From: Pseudacidovorax sp. RU35E
GTDB taxonomy: Bacteria > Pseudomonadota > Gammaproteobacteria > Burkholderiales > Burkholderiaceae_C
Assembly: GCF_900156165.1 (NCBI RefSeq)
Contig: NZ_FTMY01000003.1
Span: 62,001 to 126,000 of the forward strand
DNA: 64,000 nucleotides
Direction of reading: 5' to 3'
In this document: in pieces, positions 36,495-45,285 of the stretch
Layout of the letters: the number at the start of each line of letters is the position of its first letter
Numbering within the stretch: the first letter of the stretch is position 1
Translations under genes and position numbers: made by a program
The notes under the pieces: model-generated
Database searches by the model: none
What the model saw: the letters and a program-made list of their open reading frames with translations, nothing else
Told to the model about the DNA's origin: nothing

Positions 36495-38048
36495 ATGACC
36501 ACCGAACTCCTCCAGAACCACGTCGCCGGCCGCTGGCAGGCGGGCACCGGCGCCGGCACGCCGCTCTTCGACCCGGTGCTGGGCACCGCACTCGTGCGCG
36601 TCGATGCCACCGGCCTGGACCTGCCCGCCGCCTTCGCCTTCGCGCGCCAGACCGGCGGCGCGGCGCTGCGGGCTTTGAGCTATCGCGAGCGCGCCGGCCT
36701 GCTGGCCGCCGTCGTCAAGGTATTGCAGGCCAACCGCGATGCCTACTACGAGATCGCCACCGCCAATTCGGGCACGGTGAAGAACGACTCGGCGGTGGAC
36801 ATCGACGGCGGCATCTTCACGCTCGGCCAGTACGCCAAGTGGGGCGAGTCGCTCGGCGACGCCCATGCCCTGAAGGACGGCGAGCCGGTGCGGCTGGGCC
36901 GCGAGCCGGTCTTCCAGTCACAGCATGTGCAGGTGCCGGTGCAGGGCGTGGCCCTGTTCATCAATGCCTTCAACTTTCCCGCCTGGGGCCTGTGGGAGAA
37001 GGCGGCGCCGGCCCTGCTCTCGGGCGTGCCGGTGATCGTCAAGCCCGCCACGGCCACCGCCTGGCTCACGCAGCGCATGGTGCGCGACGTGATCGAGGCC
37101 GGCGTGCTGCCACCGGGGGCGCTGTCCGTGGTCTGCGGCAGCTCGGCCGGGCTGATGGATGCGCTGACGCCCTTCGACCTCGTCTCCTTCACCGGCTCGG
37201 CCGACACCGCGGCTCTGATCCGCGGCCATGCGGCCGTGGCCCGCCATTCGGTGCGCGCCAACATCGAGGCCGACAGCCTGAACAGCGCCCTGCTGCTGCC
37301 CGGCGACGCGCCCGGCGACGCGGTGTTCGATCTGCTGGTCAAGGAGGTGGTGCGCGAGATGACGGTCAAGTCCGGCCAGAAATGCACCGCCATCCGCCGC
37401 GTGCTGGTGCCCGAGGCGCTGTATGCGCCGGTGGCCGAAGCCGTCTCCGCCAAACTGGCCAAGGTCAGCGTGGGCAATCCGCGCAACGAGTCGGTCCGCA
37501 TGGGTTCGCTGGTCAGCCGCGAGCAGTTGGCCTCGGTGCAACAGGGCCTGCAGCAGCTGGAGGCCGCGGCCGAGGTGCTGCACGACGGCCGCCGCGCCGC
37601 GCTGGTGGATTGCGATCCGGCCGTTGCCGCCTGCATCGGCCCCGTGCTGCTGGGCGCCCGCGATGCCGATGGTGCGGACGTGGTGCACGACGTGGAAGTG
37701 TTCGGCCCCGTCGCCACGCTGCTGCCCTACCGCGACCTGCCGCATGCGCTGGCCCTGGCCGACCGCGGGCTGGGCTCGCTGGTGGCCTCGGTGTACGGCA
37801 GCGACCCGGCCGAGATCGGCCGCGCCGCCCTCGCCCTGGCCGCCAGCCACGGCCGAGTGCATGCGGTGACGCCCGAGGTGGCGCAGGCCCATACCGGCCA
37901 CGGCAACGTGATGCCCATGTCGCTGCACGGCGGCCCGGGCCGCGCCGGTGGCGGCGCCGAGCTGGGCGGACTGCGGGCGCTGGACTTCTACCACCGGCGT
38001 GCGGCGGTGCAGGCCAGCCCTGCGGTGCTGGACGCGCTGGTGCCGTGA
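36495..38048 (+). CDS. boxD: 3,4-dehydroadipyl-CoA semialdehyde dehydrogenase BoxD
   Basis: The 517-residue aldehyde dehydrogenase superfamily protein has catalytic Cys in VKSGQKCTAIRRVLVP (about 290-305), the Glu region NIEADSLNSALLL (about 256-268), and the Rossmann contact VSFTGSADTAALI (about 230-242). It resembles the dehydrogenase half of PaaZ, as BoxD does. It oxidises the ring-opened semialdehyde from BoxC to 3,4-dehydroadipyl-CoA with NADP+. Position after the DUF4863 gene and before benzoate-CoA ligase is standard for box operons. Confidence 0.94.
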   Translation: MTTELLQNHVAGRWQAGTGAGTPLFDPVLGTALVRVDATGLDLPAAFAFARQTGGAALRALSYRERAGLLAAVVKVLQANRDAYYEIATANSGTVKNDSAVDIDGGIFTLGQYAKWGESLGDAHALKDGEPVRLGREPVFQSQHVQVPVQGVALFINAFNFPAWGLWEKAAPALLSGVPVIVKPATATAWLTQRMVRDVIEAGVLPPGALSVVCGSSAGLMDALTPFDLVSFTGSADTAALIRGHAAVARHSVRANIEADSLNSALLLPGDAPGDAVFDLLVKEVVREMTVKSGQKCTAIRRVLVPEALYAPVAEAVSAKLAKVSVGNPRNESVRMGSLVSREQLASVQQGLQQLEAAAEVLHDGRRAALVDCDPAVAACIGPVLLGARDADGADVVHDVEVFGPVATLLPYRDLPHALALADRGLGSLVASVYGSDPAEIGRAALALAASHGRVHAVTPEVAQAHTGHGNVMPMSLHGGPGRAGGGAELGGLRALDFYHRRAAVQASPAVLDALVP

Positions 38049-38098
38049 CAGGCGCCTGACAAACAGAAGAGCCCCCAGGGAGTGACTAGGAGACAACG

Positions 38099-39652
38099 AT
38101 GAGCCTGCCCGCCCGCTTCAACTTCGCCGAACACCTGTTCGCCCTCAACCGCGGCCGCGCCGCCAAGGCCGCCTACATCGACGACCGCGGCGTTCTGAGC
38201 TACGGCGAGCTGGAGGACCGCGCCCGCCGCCTGGCGGCGGCCCTCACCGCCGCAGGTGTGCGGCGCGAGGAACGCGTGCTGCTGTTGATGCACGACACCC
38301 AGGACTGGCCCGTGTGCTTCCTGGGCAGCCTGTACGCCGGCGTGGTGCCGGTGGCCGTCAACACCCTGCTCACGGCCGACGACTATGCCTACATGCTCGA
38401 ACACAGCCGCGCCCAGGCCGCGCTGGTGGGCGGCGCGCTGCTGCCGGTGCTGCAGAGCGCGATGGAGAAAGGCACGCACGAGCTGCAGTCGGTGATCGTG
38501 GCCCAGCCCACCGCCGCCTTGCCGCGCGGCATGCAGGCACTGGAAGACGCCATCGCCGCCGCCGAGCCACGGCCCGCCCCCGCGCCCACCACGCCCGACG
38601 ACCCGGGCTTCTGGCTCTATTCCTCCGGCTCCACCGGCAAGCCCAAGGGCACGGTCCACACCCACGGCAACCTGTGGTGGACGGCCGAGCTCTACGGCAA
38701 GGCGGTGTTGCAGCTGACCGAGCAGGACGTGTGCTTCTCGGCCGCCAAGCTCTACTTCGCCTACGGCCTGGGCAACGCGCTGACCTTCCCGCTGTCGGTG
38801 GGTGCCAGCGTGGTGCTGATGGCCGAACGGCCCACGCCCGAGGCCACCTTCAAGCGCTGGACGCAGGCCGAGCACAAGCCCACGGTCTTCTTCGGCGCGC
38901 CGACGGGCTATGCGGGCATGCTGGCCTCGCCCGCTTTGCCTGCCCGCGACCAGGTGGCGCTGCGCATGGGCTCCTCCGCCGGCGAGGCGCTGCCGGCGGA
39001 CATCGCCCAGCGCTTCAAGGCGCACTTCGGCTGCGACATCATCGACGGCATCGGCTCCACCGAGATGCTGCACGTCTTCCTCTCCAACCGGCCGGGCGAC
39101 GTGCGCTACGGCAGCACCGGCCGCCCGGTCGAAGGCTACGAGGTGGAGCTGCGCGGCGAGGACGGCCGGCCCGTGGCCGACGGCGAGGTCGGCGACCTGT
39201 ACATCCGCGGGCCCAGCAGCGCGCTGATGTACTGGGGCAACCGCGAGAAGACGCGCGACACCTTCCTGGGCGGCTGGACCAAGTCCGGCGACAAGTACGT
39301 GCGCGATGCCGAGGGCTACTACACCTATGCCGGCCGCAGCGACGACATGCTCAAGGTCAGCGGCATCTATGTCTCGCCCTTCGAGGTCGAGGCCACGCTG
39401 GTGCAGCATCCCGCCGTGCTGGAGGCCGCCGTCATCGGCGTGGCCGATGCGGAAGGCCTGACCAAGACCAAGGCCTACGTGGTGCTCAAGCCCGGCCAGC
39501 CCGCCACCGATGCCGAACTCAAGGCCTTCGTGAAGGACCGGCTCGCGCCCTACAAGTACCCCCGGCTGATCGAGTTCATCGACGAGCTGCCCAAGACAGC
39601 CACGGGCAAGATCCAGCGCTTCCGGCTGCGCGAGCGGGAGCAGCAGGCGTGA
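38099..39652 (+). CDS. bclA: Benzoate-CoA ligase
   Basis: The 517-residue ANL-family enzyme activates benzoate to benzoyl-CoA. YSSGSTGKPKGTVHTHGN (about 174-191) is the AMP-binding P-loop; GSTEMLHVFLSN (about 320-331), YAGRSDDMLKVSGIYVSP (about 411-428) and the catalytic Lys in PKTATGKIQRFRLR (about 497-510) follow. AKLYFAYGLGNALTFPL is typical of benzoate/2-aminobenzoate ligases. It starts the pathway whose next steps are BoxA/BoxB. An AGGAGACAACG ribosome binding site precedes ATG 38099. The hydrolase gene overlaps its end. Confidence 0.94.
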   Translation: MSLPARFNFAEHLFALNRGRAAKAAYIDDRGVLSYGELEDRARRLAAALTAAGVRREERVLLLMHDTQDWPVCFLGSLYAGVVPVAVNTLLTADDYAYMLEHSRAQAALVGGALLPVLQSAMEKGTHELQSVIVAQPTAALPRGMQALEDAIAAAEPRPAPAPTTPDDPGFWLYSSGSTGKPKGTVHTHGNLWWTAELYGKAVLQLTEQDVCFSAAKLYFAYGLGNALTFPLSVGASVVLMAERPTPEATFKRWTQAEHKPTVFFGAPTGYAGMLASPALPARDQVALRMGSSAGEALPADIAQRFKAHFGCDIIDGIGSTEMLHVFLSNRPGDVRYGSTGRPVEGYEVELRGEDGRPVADGEVGDLYIRGPSSALMYWGNREKTRDTFLGGWTKSGDKYVRDAEGYYTYAGRSDDMLKVSGIYVSPFEVEATLVQHPAVLEAAVIGVADAEGLTKTKAYVVLKPGQPATDAELKAFVKDRLAPYKYPRLIEFIDELPKTATGKIQRFRLREREQQA

Positions 39653-40470
39653 GCGGCAGCGCCTTCGCCGAGATCGACTGGCGCGGCCGCGCGATGCGTA
39701 TCGAGCACCGCTTCATCACCCCGCCCGGCGCCGAGACCGCGCCCCTGGTCGTCTTCCTGCACGAAGGCCTGGGCTCGGTGGCGATGTGGAAGGACTTTCC
39801 GGACCGCCTGTGCCAGGCGCTCGGCGTGCGCGGCCTGGTCTATTCGCGCCCCGGCTATGGCCGCTCGACGCCACGGCCCGCCGACGCGCCGCTGGACGTG
39901 GACTTCATGCACCGCCAGGCCCACGAGGTGCTGCCCGCCCTCCTCGCAGCCCTGGGCATCGACATGCCCGTGTGGCTCTTCGGTCACAGCGACGGCGGCT
40001 CCATCGCCCTGCTCTTCGCCGCCCGCCATCCGCAGGCGGTTGCCGGCCTGGTGCTGCTGGCGCCGCATCTCTTCGTGGAAGACGTGACGGTGCACAACAT
40101 CGAACTCGCCCGCCAGGCCTACGACCATGCCGACCTGCGCGCCCGCCTGGCCCGCTACCACGACGATGTGGACTCGGCCTTCCGCGGCTGGAACGACATC
40201 TGGCTCGCGCCTGCCTTCCGCGCCTGGAACATCGAGGACGGGCTCGAAGGCATCCGCTGCCCGGTGCTCGCCATCCAGGGCCTGGACGACGAATACGGCA
40301 CGCTGGCGCAGATCGAGGGCATCGCGGCACGCGTGCCGGGCACCCAGCTGCTGCCGATTCCCGGCTGCGGCCACTCGCCCCATAGGGATCAACCCGAGCA
40401 GGTGATCGAGGCCACAGGCCGCATGCTCGCGCCTTCCTTGCGCGGGGCCCCCGCCGCCGCGCCCAGGTAA
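39649..40470 (+). CDS. Alpha/beta hydrolase in the box operon
   Basis: A GTG start at 39649 overlaps the ligase stop (GTGA) and gives 273 residues. Nucleophile elbow FGHSDGGSIAL (about 108-118), acid region QGLDDEYGT and late His GCGHSPHRDQP (about 240-250) form the catalytic triad. YSRPGYGRSTPRP is the oxyanion-side loop. It is common at this place in box clusters. A thioesterase salvaging CoA from dead-end thioesters is plausible; the substrate is not known. Confidence 0.85.
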   Translation: MSGSAFAEIDWRGRAMRIEHRFITPPGAETAPLVVFLHEGLGSVAMWKDFPDRLCQALGVRGLVYSRPGYGRSTPRPADAPLDVDFMHRQAHEVLPALLAALGIDMPVWLFGHSDGGSIALLFAARHPQAVAGLVLLAPHLFVEDVTVHNIELARQAYDHADLRARLARYHDDVDSAFRGWNDIWLAPAFRAWNIEDGLEGIRCPVLAIQGLDDEYGTLAQIEGIAARVPGTQLLPIPGCGHSPHRDQPEQVIEATGRMLAPSLRGAPAAAPR

Positions 40471-40487
40471 ACACCGAAACCGCCCGC

Positions 40488-40509
40488 ATTACTTTAGTTG
40501 TAAAGTAAT
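40488..40509. promoter_or_regulatory. 22-base palindromic operator before the ABC importer operon
   Basis: ATTACTTTA-GTTG-TAAAGTAAT has perfect 9-base arms and is AT-rich in a GC-rich genome. It lies 26 bases before the start of the binding-protein gene at 40536. The form is that of a MarR-family operator. No marR-type gene is in this window, so the regulator would act from elsewhere. Confidence 0.72.
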
Positions 40510-40535
40510 TTCACGACAATCCAGGAGACAGACGC

Positions 40536-41705
40536 ATGCCCATCCGCTTCCCCCGCAACACCCTCGCCGCCTTCGCCCTGGCCGGCCTGGCCGCCGCCGC
40601 GTCGGCCCAAGGCACCGGCAAGCTCAAGGTCGGCCTGATGCTGCCCTTCAGCGGCACCTACAGCGCGCTGGGCGTGGCCATCGAGAACGGCTTCAAGCTC
40701 TATGTGGACGAGCAGGGCGGCAAGCTCGGCGGCCGCGAGATCGAGTTCTTCAAGGTGGACGACGAGTCCGACCCCGCCAAGGCCACCGACAACGTCAACA
40801 AGCTGATCAAGCGCGACAACGTCGACGTGATCATCGGCACCGTGCACTCGGGCGTGGCCATGGCCATGGCCAAGGCCGCCAAGGAAAGCGGCACCATCCT
40901 GATCGTGCCCAACGCCGGTGCCGATGCGGTCACGGGCCCCATGTGCGCGCCCAACATCTTCCGCAGCAGCTTCAGCAACTGGCAGCCTGCCTACGCCATG
41001 GGCGTGGTCGCGGCAAAGGAAGGCAAGAAGACCGCCATCACCCTGACCTGGAAGTACGCGGCCGGTGACGAATCCACTGCCGGCTTCAAGGAAGGCTTCG
41101 AGAAGGGCGGCGGCAAGGTGGTCAAGCAGCTGACGCTGCCCTTCCCCAACGTGGAGTTCCAGGCCCTGCTGACCGAGATCGCCGCGGCCAAGCCTGACGC
41201 GGTGTATTCCTTCATGGCCGGCGGCGGCGCCGTCAAGCTGGTGAAGGACTATGCGGCCGCCGGCCTGAACAAGAGCATTCCGCTGTACGGCCCCGGCTTC
41301 CTGACCGACGGCACGCTGGACGCCCAGGGCGATGCCGCCGCCGGCATGCTGACCACGCTGCACTATGCCGACGGCCTGAACACGCCCAAGGACAACGCCT
41401 TCCGCACCGCCTACGCCAAGACCTTCAAGCTGCAGCCCGACGTGTACGCCGTGCAGGGTTATGACGCCGCGCAGATGCTGGGCGTGGGCCTGGCCGCCAC
41501 CAAGGGCGACGCCAGCAAGAAGGCCGAGTTCGCCGCCGCCGTGGAGAAGGCGAAGATCGACAGCCCGCGCGGCGCCTTCACCGTGGGCAAGTCCCACAAC
41601 CCGGTGCAGGACATCTATCTGCGCAAGGTGGAGGGCAAGGAGAACAAGCTGGTGAACGTGGCGATCAAGGGTCTGGCCGACCCGGGCCGCGGCTGCAGGA
41701 TGTAA
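40536..41705 (+). CDS. Liv-type ABC transporter substrate-binding protein, probably for benzoate
   Basis: The 389-residue periplasmic protein has a signal peptide (NTLAAFALAGLAAAASAQ) after an AGGAGACAGACGC ribosome binding site. It is a LivK-like type I binding protein (LKVGLMLPFSGTYSALGVAIENGFKLY, about 28-54; NAGADAVTGPMCAPNIFRSSFSNWQPAYAMG, about 127-157). This branch (HAAT family) includes binding proteins for aromatic acids. It is first in the five-gene importer and follows benzoate-CoA ligase and hydrolase genes, so benzoate is the likely ligand. A repeat element follows its stop. Confidence 0.88.
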   Translation: MPIRFPRNTLAAFALAGLAAAASAQGTGKLKVGLMLPFSGTYSALGVAIENGFKLYVDEQGGKLGGREIEFFKVDDESDPAKATDNVNKLIKRDNVDVIIGTVHSGVAMAMAKAAKESGTILIVPNAGADAVTGPMCAPNIFRSSFSNWQPAYAMGVVAAKEGKKTAITLTWKYAAGDESTAGFKEGFEKGGGKVVKQLTLPFPNVEFQALLTEIAAAKPDAVYSFMAGGGAVKLVKDYAAAGLNKSIPLYGPGFLTDGTLDAQGDAAAGMLTTLHYADGLNTPKDNAFRTAYAKTFKLQPDVYAVQGYDAAQMLGVGLAATKGDASKKAEFAAAVEKAKIDSPRGAFTVGKSHNPVQDIYLRKVEGKENKLVNVAIKGLADPGRGCRM

Positions 41706-41712
41706 GGGGATC

Positions 41713-41796
41713 GCCCCCAGCCTGCGCGGACTGCGTCCGCTTCTGCAACCCCCTCGCGGGGGCACCGCCCGCGGCCCGGCGAAGCCGGTTCCGCGG
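41713..41796 (+). repeat. Three-hairpin repeat, copy C (after the binding-protein gene)
   Basis: Seven bases after the TAA at 41705 come GCCCCCAGCC, a GCGGAC-TGC-GTCCGC stem, a CCCCCTCGCGGGGG stem and GGCCCGGCGAAGCCGGTT ending CCGCGG. Order and orientation relative to the stop codon match copies A and B. It separates the binding-protein gene from the permease genes. Confidence 0.8.
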
Positions 41797-41898
41797 CGGT
41801 TGCTGGCTTGGCCTGCTCCGCGGCCTTCTGATTGATCTGCGCCCTGCCTTCTCTGTAGCCAGCGCTTTCTCCACTTTTCTTTGCCCGCGAGGCCGACC

Positions 41899-42771
41899 TT
41901 GGATCTCTCGACCTTCCTCGTCCAATGCCTGAACTCGGTGCAGTACGGGCTGCTGCTGTTCCTGCTCGCCTCGGGGCTGACGCTGATCTTCGGGATCATG
42001 GGCGTCATCAACCTGGCGCACGGCAGCTTCTACATGATCGGCGCCTACATGGCCTTCTCGCTGGCGCCGGTGTTCGGCGACAGCTTCCTGCTGATGCTGG
42101 TGGCCGGCGTGGTGCTGGCGGCGGCGCTGGGCTATGCGCTCGAATGGGCCTTCTTCAGCTACCTCTACCAGCGCGACCACCTGCAGCAGGTGCTGATGAC
42201 CTACGGCCTGATTCTGGTGTTCGAGGAACTGCGCTCCATCCTGGTCGGCAACGACGTGCACGGCGTGCCGCTGCCGGGCTGGCTCGCGGGCAGCTTCGCG
42301 CTGGGCGATGTGATGAGCTACCCCTGGTACCGCGTTTTCGCGTCCGTGGCCTGCATCGTGCTGGCGGTGGCCATGTATGCGGTGGTCAACCGCACCCGGC
42401 TGGGCATGATGATCCGCGCCGGCGCCAGCAACCGCGACATGGTGCGCGGCCTGGGCATCGACATCCGCAAGCTCTATCGCATCGTCTTCGCGGCTGGCGT
42501 GGCGCTGGCGGCGCTGGCCGGCATGATCGCGGCGCCCATGTCCTCGGTCTATCCCAACATGGGTGCCAGCGTGCTGATCATCTGCTTCGTGGTGGTGGTG
42601 ATCGGCGGCATCGGCTCCATCACGGGGGCGCTCGTGGCCTCGCTGCTGGTGGGCTTCGTCGATACCTTCGGCAAGGTCTTCTTCGCCGAGCTGAGCGGCA
42701 TCGGCATCTACCTGCTGATGGCCGTCATCCTCATCTGGCGCCCCGAAGGGCTGATGGGCAAGCGCGCATGA
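41899..42771 (+). CDS. LivH-type ABC transporter permease
   Basis: A TTG start at 41899 gives a 290-residue protein beginning MDLSTFLVQCLNSVQYGLLL, the usual start of this permease family; an earlier TTG at 41881 adds six residues. Eight or so hydrophobic helices are present, with SGLTLIFGIMGVINLAHGSFYMIGAY (about 24-49) and RGLGIDIRKLYRIVFAAG (about 184-201, ATPase contact). It forms the membrane channel with the LivM-type subunit. Its stop overlaps the next start (ATGA). Confidence 0.9.
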   Translation: MDLSTFLVQCLNSVQYGLLLFLLASGLTLIFGIMGVINLAHGSFYMIGAYMAFSLAPVFGDSFLLMLVAGVVLAAALGYALEWAFFSYLYQRDHLQQVLMTYGLILVFEELRSILVGNDVHGVPLPGWLAGSFALGDVMSYPWYRVFASVACIVLAVAMYAVVNRTRLGMMIRAGASNRDMVRGLGIDIRKLYRIVFAAGVALAALAGMIAAPMSSVYPNMGASVLIICFVVVVIGGIGSITGALVASLLVGFVDTFGKVFFAELSGIGIYLLMAVILIWRPEGLMGKRA

Positions 42772-43799
42772 ACACGACCACCTCTTCCGCGATGACCCCG
42801 CCCGTGCCCTCCCCCATCCCGACCCACACCGGCGGCCTGCCCCGCGGCGCCTGGCTGCCGCTGGGCGTGGCGGTGCTGCTGGCCGTCGCCGGGCCGCTGC
42901 TGGGCGGCTACGCGGCCGACCTGGTGGTCAAGGTGATGATCCTCGCCATCTTCGCGCTCAGCCTCGAACTGCTGGTGGGCATGACCGGGCTGGTGAGCCT
43001 GGGCCATGCGGCCTTCTACGGCATCGGCGCGTACATCACCGTGCTGGCCTCGGGCAAGGACGGCGGCAACCTGCTGGTGCTGCTGGTGCTCGCCATGGGC
43101 GGCGCCGCGCTCTATGCGCTGGTGGTGGGCGCCCTGAGCCTGCGCACCAAGGGCGTGTACTTCATCATGGTCACGCTGGCCTTCGCGCAGATGGCCTTCT
43201 TCGTCTTCCACGACACGCCGGTGGGCGGCGGCAGCGACGGCATCTACCTCTACATCCGCCCCGCCATCGGCGCGCTGGACATGGAGAACCGCCTGGTGCT
43301 GTTCTACGTGGTGCTGGCGGCGCTGGCGGGCACCTACGGCCTGCTGGCCCTGATCCGCCGCTCGCGCTTCGGCGCCGCGCTGGCGGGCATCCGGGTGAGC
43401 GAGCAGCGCATGCGGGCGGTGGGCTTTCCGACCTATGCCTACAAGCTGGCGGCCTTCGTCATCGCGGGCGCGCTGGCCGGGCTGGCGGGCTTTCTGGTGG
43501 CGGCACGCGACGGCGTGGTCAACCCCGAGCTGATGGCCTGGCACAACTCCGGCGAGGTGCTGCTGATGATCATCCTGGGCGGTCTGGGCCACCTGCGCGG
43601 CGCGGTGCTCGGCGCCGTGGCCTTCACGCTGCTCAAGGAAGTGCTGTCCACCCACGGCCTGGTGGGCCCGCTGGCCGACCACTGGCAGCTGAGCCTGGGG
43701 CTTGTGATCATCGTCTTCGTGGCGCTGCTGCCCAAGGGCCTGATCGGTCTGCGCGAGCGGCTGTCGCCGATGGGCGCCAGCAAGGGAGGCGCACGATGA
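42768..43799 (+). CDS. LivM-type ABC transporter permease
   Basis: The 343-residue membrane protein has a hydrophilic N-terminal 25 residues, then about nine helices. ALSLELLVGMTGLVSLGHAAFYGIGAYIT (about 64-92) is the LivM hallmark, and GIRVSEQRMRAVGFPTYAYKLAAFV (about 208-232) is the ATPase-coupling loop. It starts within the end of the LivH-type gene and overlaps the LivG-type gene start by four bases, indicating tight coupling. Confidence 0.9.
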   Translation: MNTTTSSAMTPPVPSPIPTHTGGLPRGAWLPLGVAVLLAVAGPLLGGYAADLVVKVMILAIFALSLELLVGMTGLVSLGHAAFYGIGAYITVLASGKDGGNLLVLLVLAMGGAALYALVVGALSLRTKGVYFIMVTLAFAQMAFFVFHDTPVGGGSDGIYLYIRPAIGALDMENRLVLFYVVLAALAGTYGLLALIRRSRFGAALAGIRVSEQRMRAVGFPTYAYKLAAFVIAGALAGLAGFLVAARDGVVNPELMAWHNSGEVLLMIILGGLGHLRGAVLGAVAFTLLKEVLSTHGLVGPLADHWQLSLGLVIIVFVALLPKGLIGLRERLSPMGASKGGAR

Positions 43800-44560
43800 A
43801 CGCCGTCGCATCGACCGCGGCCCTGCTCGGTGTGCAGGGCCTGACGCGCCGCTTCGGCGGACTGGTGGCCGTGAGCGAGGTGTCGCTCGACCTGCACGTC
43901 GGCGAGGTGCATGCGGTGATCGGCACCAACGGCGCCGGCAAGTCGACGCTGATCAACATGCTCTCGGGCGAGATCGAGGCCTCGGCCGGGCGCATCGCAC
44001 TCGACGGCCGCGACATCACCGCCCTGCCCCAGCCGCGCCGCGCGCTGGGCGGCGTGGGCCGCAGCTACCAGCGCACCACCATCTTCGGCGAGTTCACCGT
44101 GCTGGAGAACTGCCGCCTGGCCGCGCAGGCCGCGACGCCGCGCGCCTGGGCTTTCTGGGAATCGTCGGCCCGCTGCCAGGCCAGCAATGCCGCCGCGCAC
44201 GAGGCGCTGGAGGCCGCGGGCCTGGCTGCCGAGGCGCACCGCATCGCCGGCACGCTGAGCCACGGCGCCAAGCGCCAGCTCGAAGTCGCCATGTGCCTGG
44301 CCACGCGTCCGCGCGTGCTGCTGCTGGACGAGCCGCTGGCCGGCATGGGCGCCGAAGAGACCGACCGGATGCTCGCGCTGCTGCAGCGGCTCAAGACGCG
44401 CCACGCCATCCTGCTGGTGGAGCACGACATGGACGCCGTCTTCCGCGTGGCCGACCGCATCACGGTGATGGTCAACGGCGCCGTCATCGCCACCGGCACG
44501 CCCGAGGCCATCCGCACCAATCCCGATGTGCGCGCCGCCTATCTCGGCGACGAGCATTGA
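43796..44560 (+). CDS. LivG-type ABC transporter ATP-binding protein
   Basis: The 254-residue ATPase has Walker A GTNGAGKSTLINML (about 42-55), signature LSHGAKRQLEVAMCLA (about 157-172), Walker B VLLLDEPLAGMG (about 177-188) and switch His in LLVEHDMDAVFRVADR. The GRSYQRTTIFGEFTVLENCRLA region is typical of LivG. With the LivF-type partner it drives import of the aromatic acid. Confidence 0.92.
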   Translation: MNAVASTAALLGVQGLTRRFGGLVAVSEVSLDLHVGEVHAVIGTNGAGKSTLINMLSGEIEASAGRIALDGRDITALPQPRRALGGVGRSYQRTTIFGEFTVLENCRLAAQAATPRAWAFWESSARCQASNAAAHEALEAAGLAAEAHRIAGTLSHGAKRQLEVAMCLATRPRVLLLDEPLAGMGAEETDRMLALLQRLKTRHAILLVEHDMDAVFRVADRITVMVNGAVIATGTPEAIRTNPDVRAAYLGDEH

Positions 44561-44573
44561 AGTGAAGCCCGCC

Positions 44574-45275
44574 ATGCTCTCCATCCGCGACCTCAACACC
44601 TACTACGGCGACAGCCACATCCTGCGCGGCGTCGATGCGCAAGTGCCCGCCGCCTGCGCCGTGGGCCTGCTGGGCCGCAACGGCATGGGCAAGACCACGC
44701 TGATCCGCAGCCTGATGGGCTATGTGCGTCCCGCCTCCGGCCAGGTGCTGGCCGATGGCCGCGACGTGACCGGCTGGGCGCCCGAGAAGATGGCGCGGCT
44801 GGGCATCGGCTACGTGCCCGAAGGCCGCGGCATCTTCCCCAACCTGTCGGTGCGCGAGAACCTGGTGATGGCCGCGCGTCCCGGCATCGACGGCAGCCGC
44901 GCCTGGACCTTCGAGCGGGTGATGGCCACCTTCCCCCGGCTGTCGGAGCGGCTGTCGCACGGCGGCCAGCAGCTGTCGGGCGGCGAGCAGCAGATGCTCT
45001 CCATCGGCCGGGCGCTCATGACCAACCCGCGCCTCATGATCCTGGACGAGGCCACCGAGGGCCTGGCGCCGCTGATCGTGGCCGAGATCTGGCGCGTGAT
45101 CGCCGAGATCCGCGCCAGCGGCATCGCCACGCTGATCGTGGACCGCGACTGGCACAAGGTGCTGCACCACACCGACCAGGCCGTGGTGATGGAGAAGGGC
45201 CGCATCGTGCTGGCCGGCGCCTCGGCCGAGCTGCTGGCCCAGCCCGACGCGCTGGCACAGCGGCTGGGCGTGTAG
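44574..45275 (+). CDS. LivF-type ABC transporter ATP-binding protein
   Basis: The 233-residue ATPase starts at ATG 44574 (MLSIRDLNTYYGDSHILRGV). Walker A is GRNGMGKTTLIRSLMG (about 37-52), YVPEGRGIFPNLSVRENL is the Q-loop region, the signature is LSGGEQQMLSIGRAL (about 135-149) and Walker B is LMILDEATEGLAP. The usual LIVEQ switch stretch reads LIVDRDWHKVL, a variant seen in LivF proteins for non-amino-acid substrates. It ends the operon; the next gene is convergent 10 bases on. Confidence 0.9.
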   Translation: MLSIRDLNTYYGDSHILRGVDAQVPAACAVGLLGRNGMGKTTLIRSLMGYVRPASGQVLADGRDVTGWAPEKMARLGIGYVPEGRGIFPNLSVRENLVMAARPGIDGSRAWTFERVMATFPRLSERLSHGGQQLSGGEQQMLSIGRALMTNPRLMILDEATEGLAPLIVAEIWRVIAEIRASGIATLIVDRDWHKVLHHTDQAVVMEKGRIVLAGASAELLAQPDALAQRLGV

Positions 45276-45285
45276 ACGACGCGCT

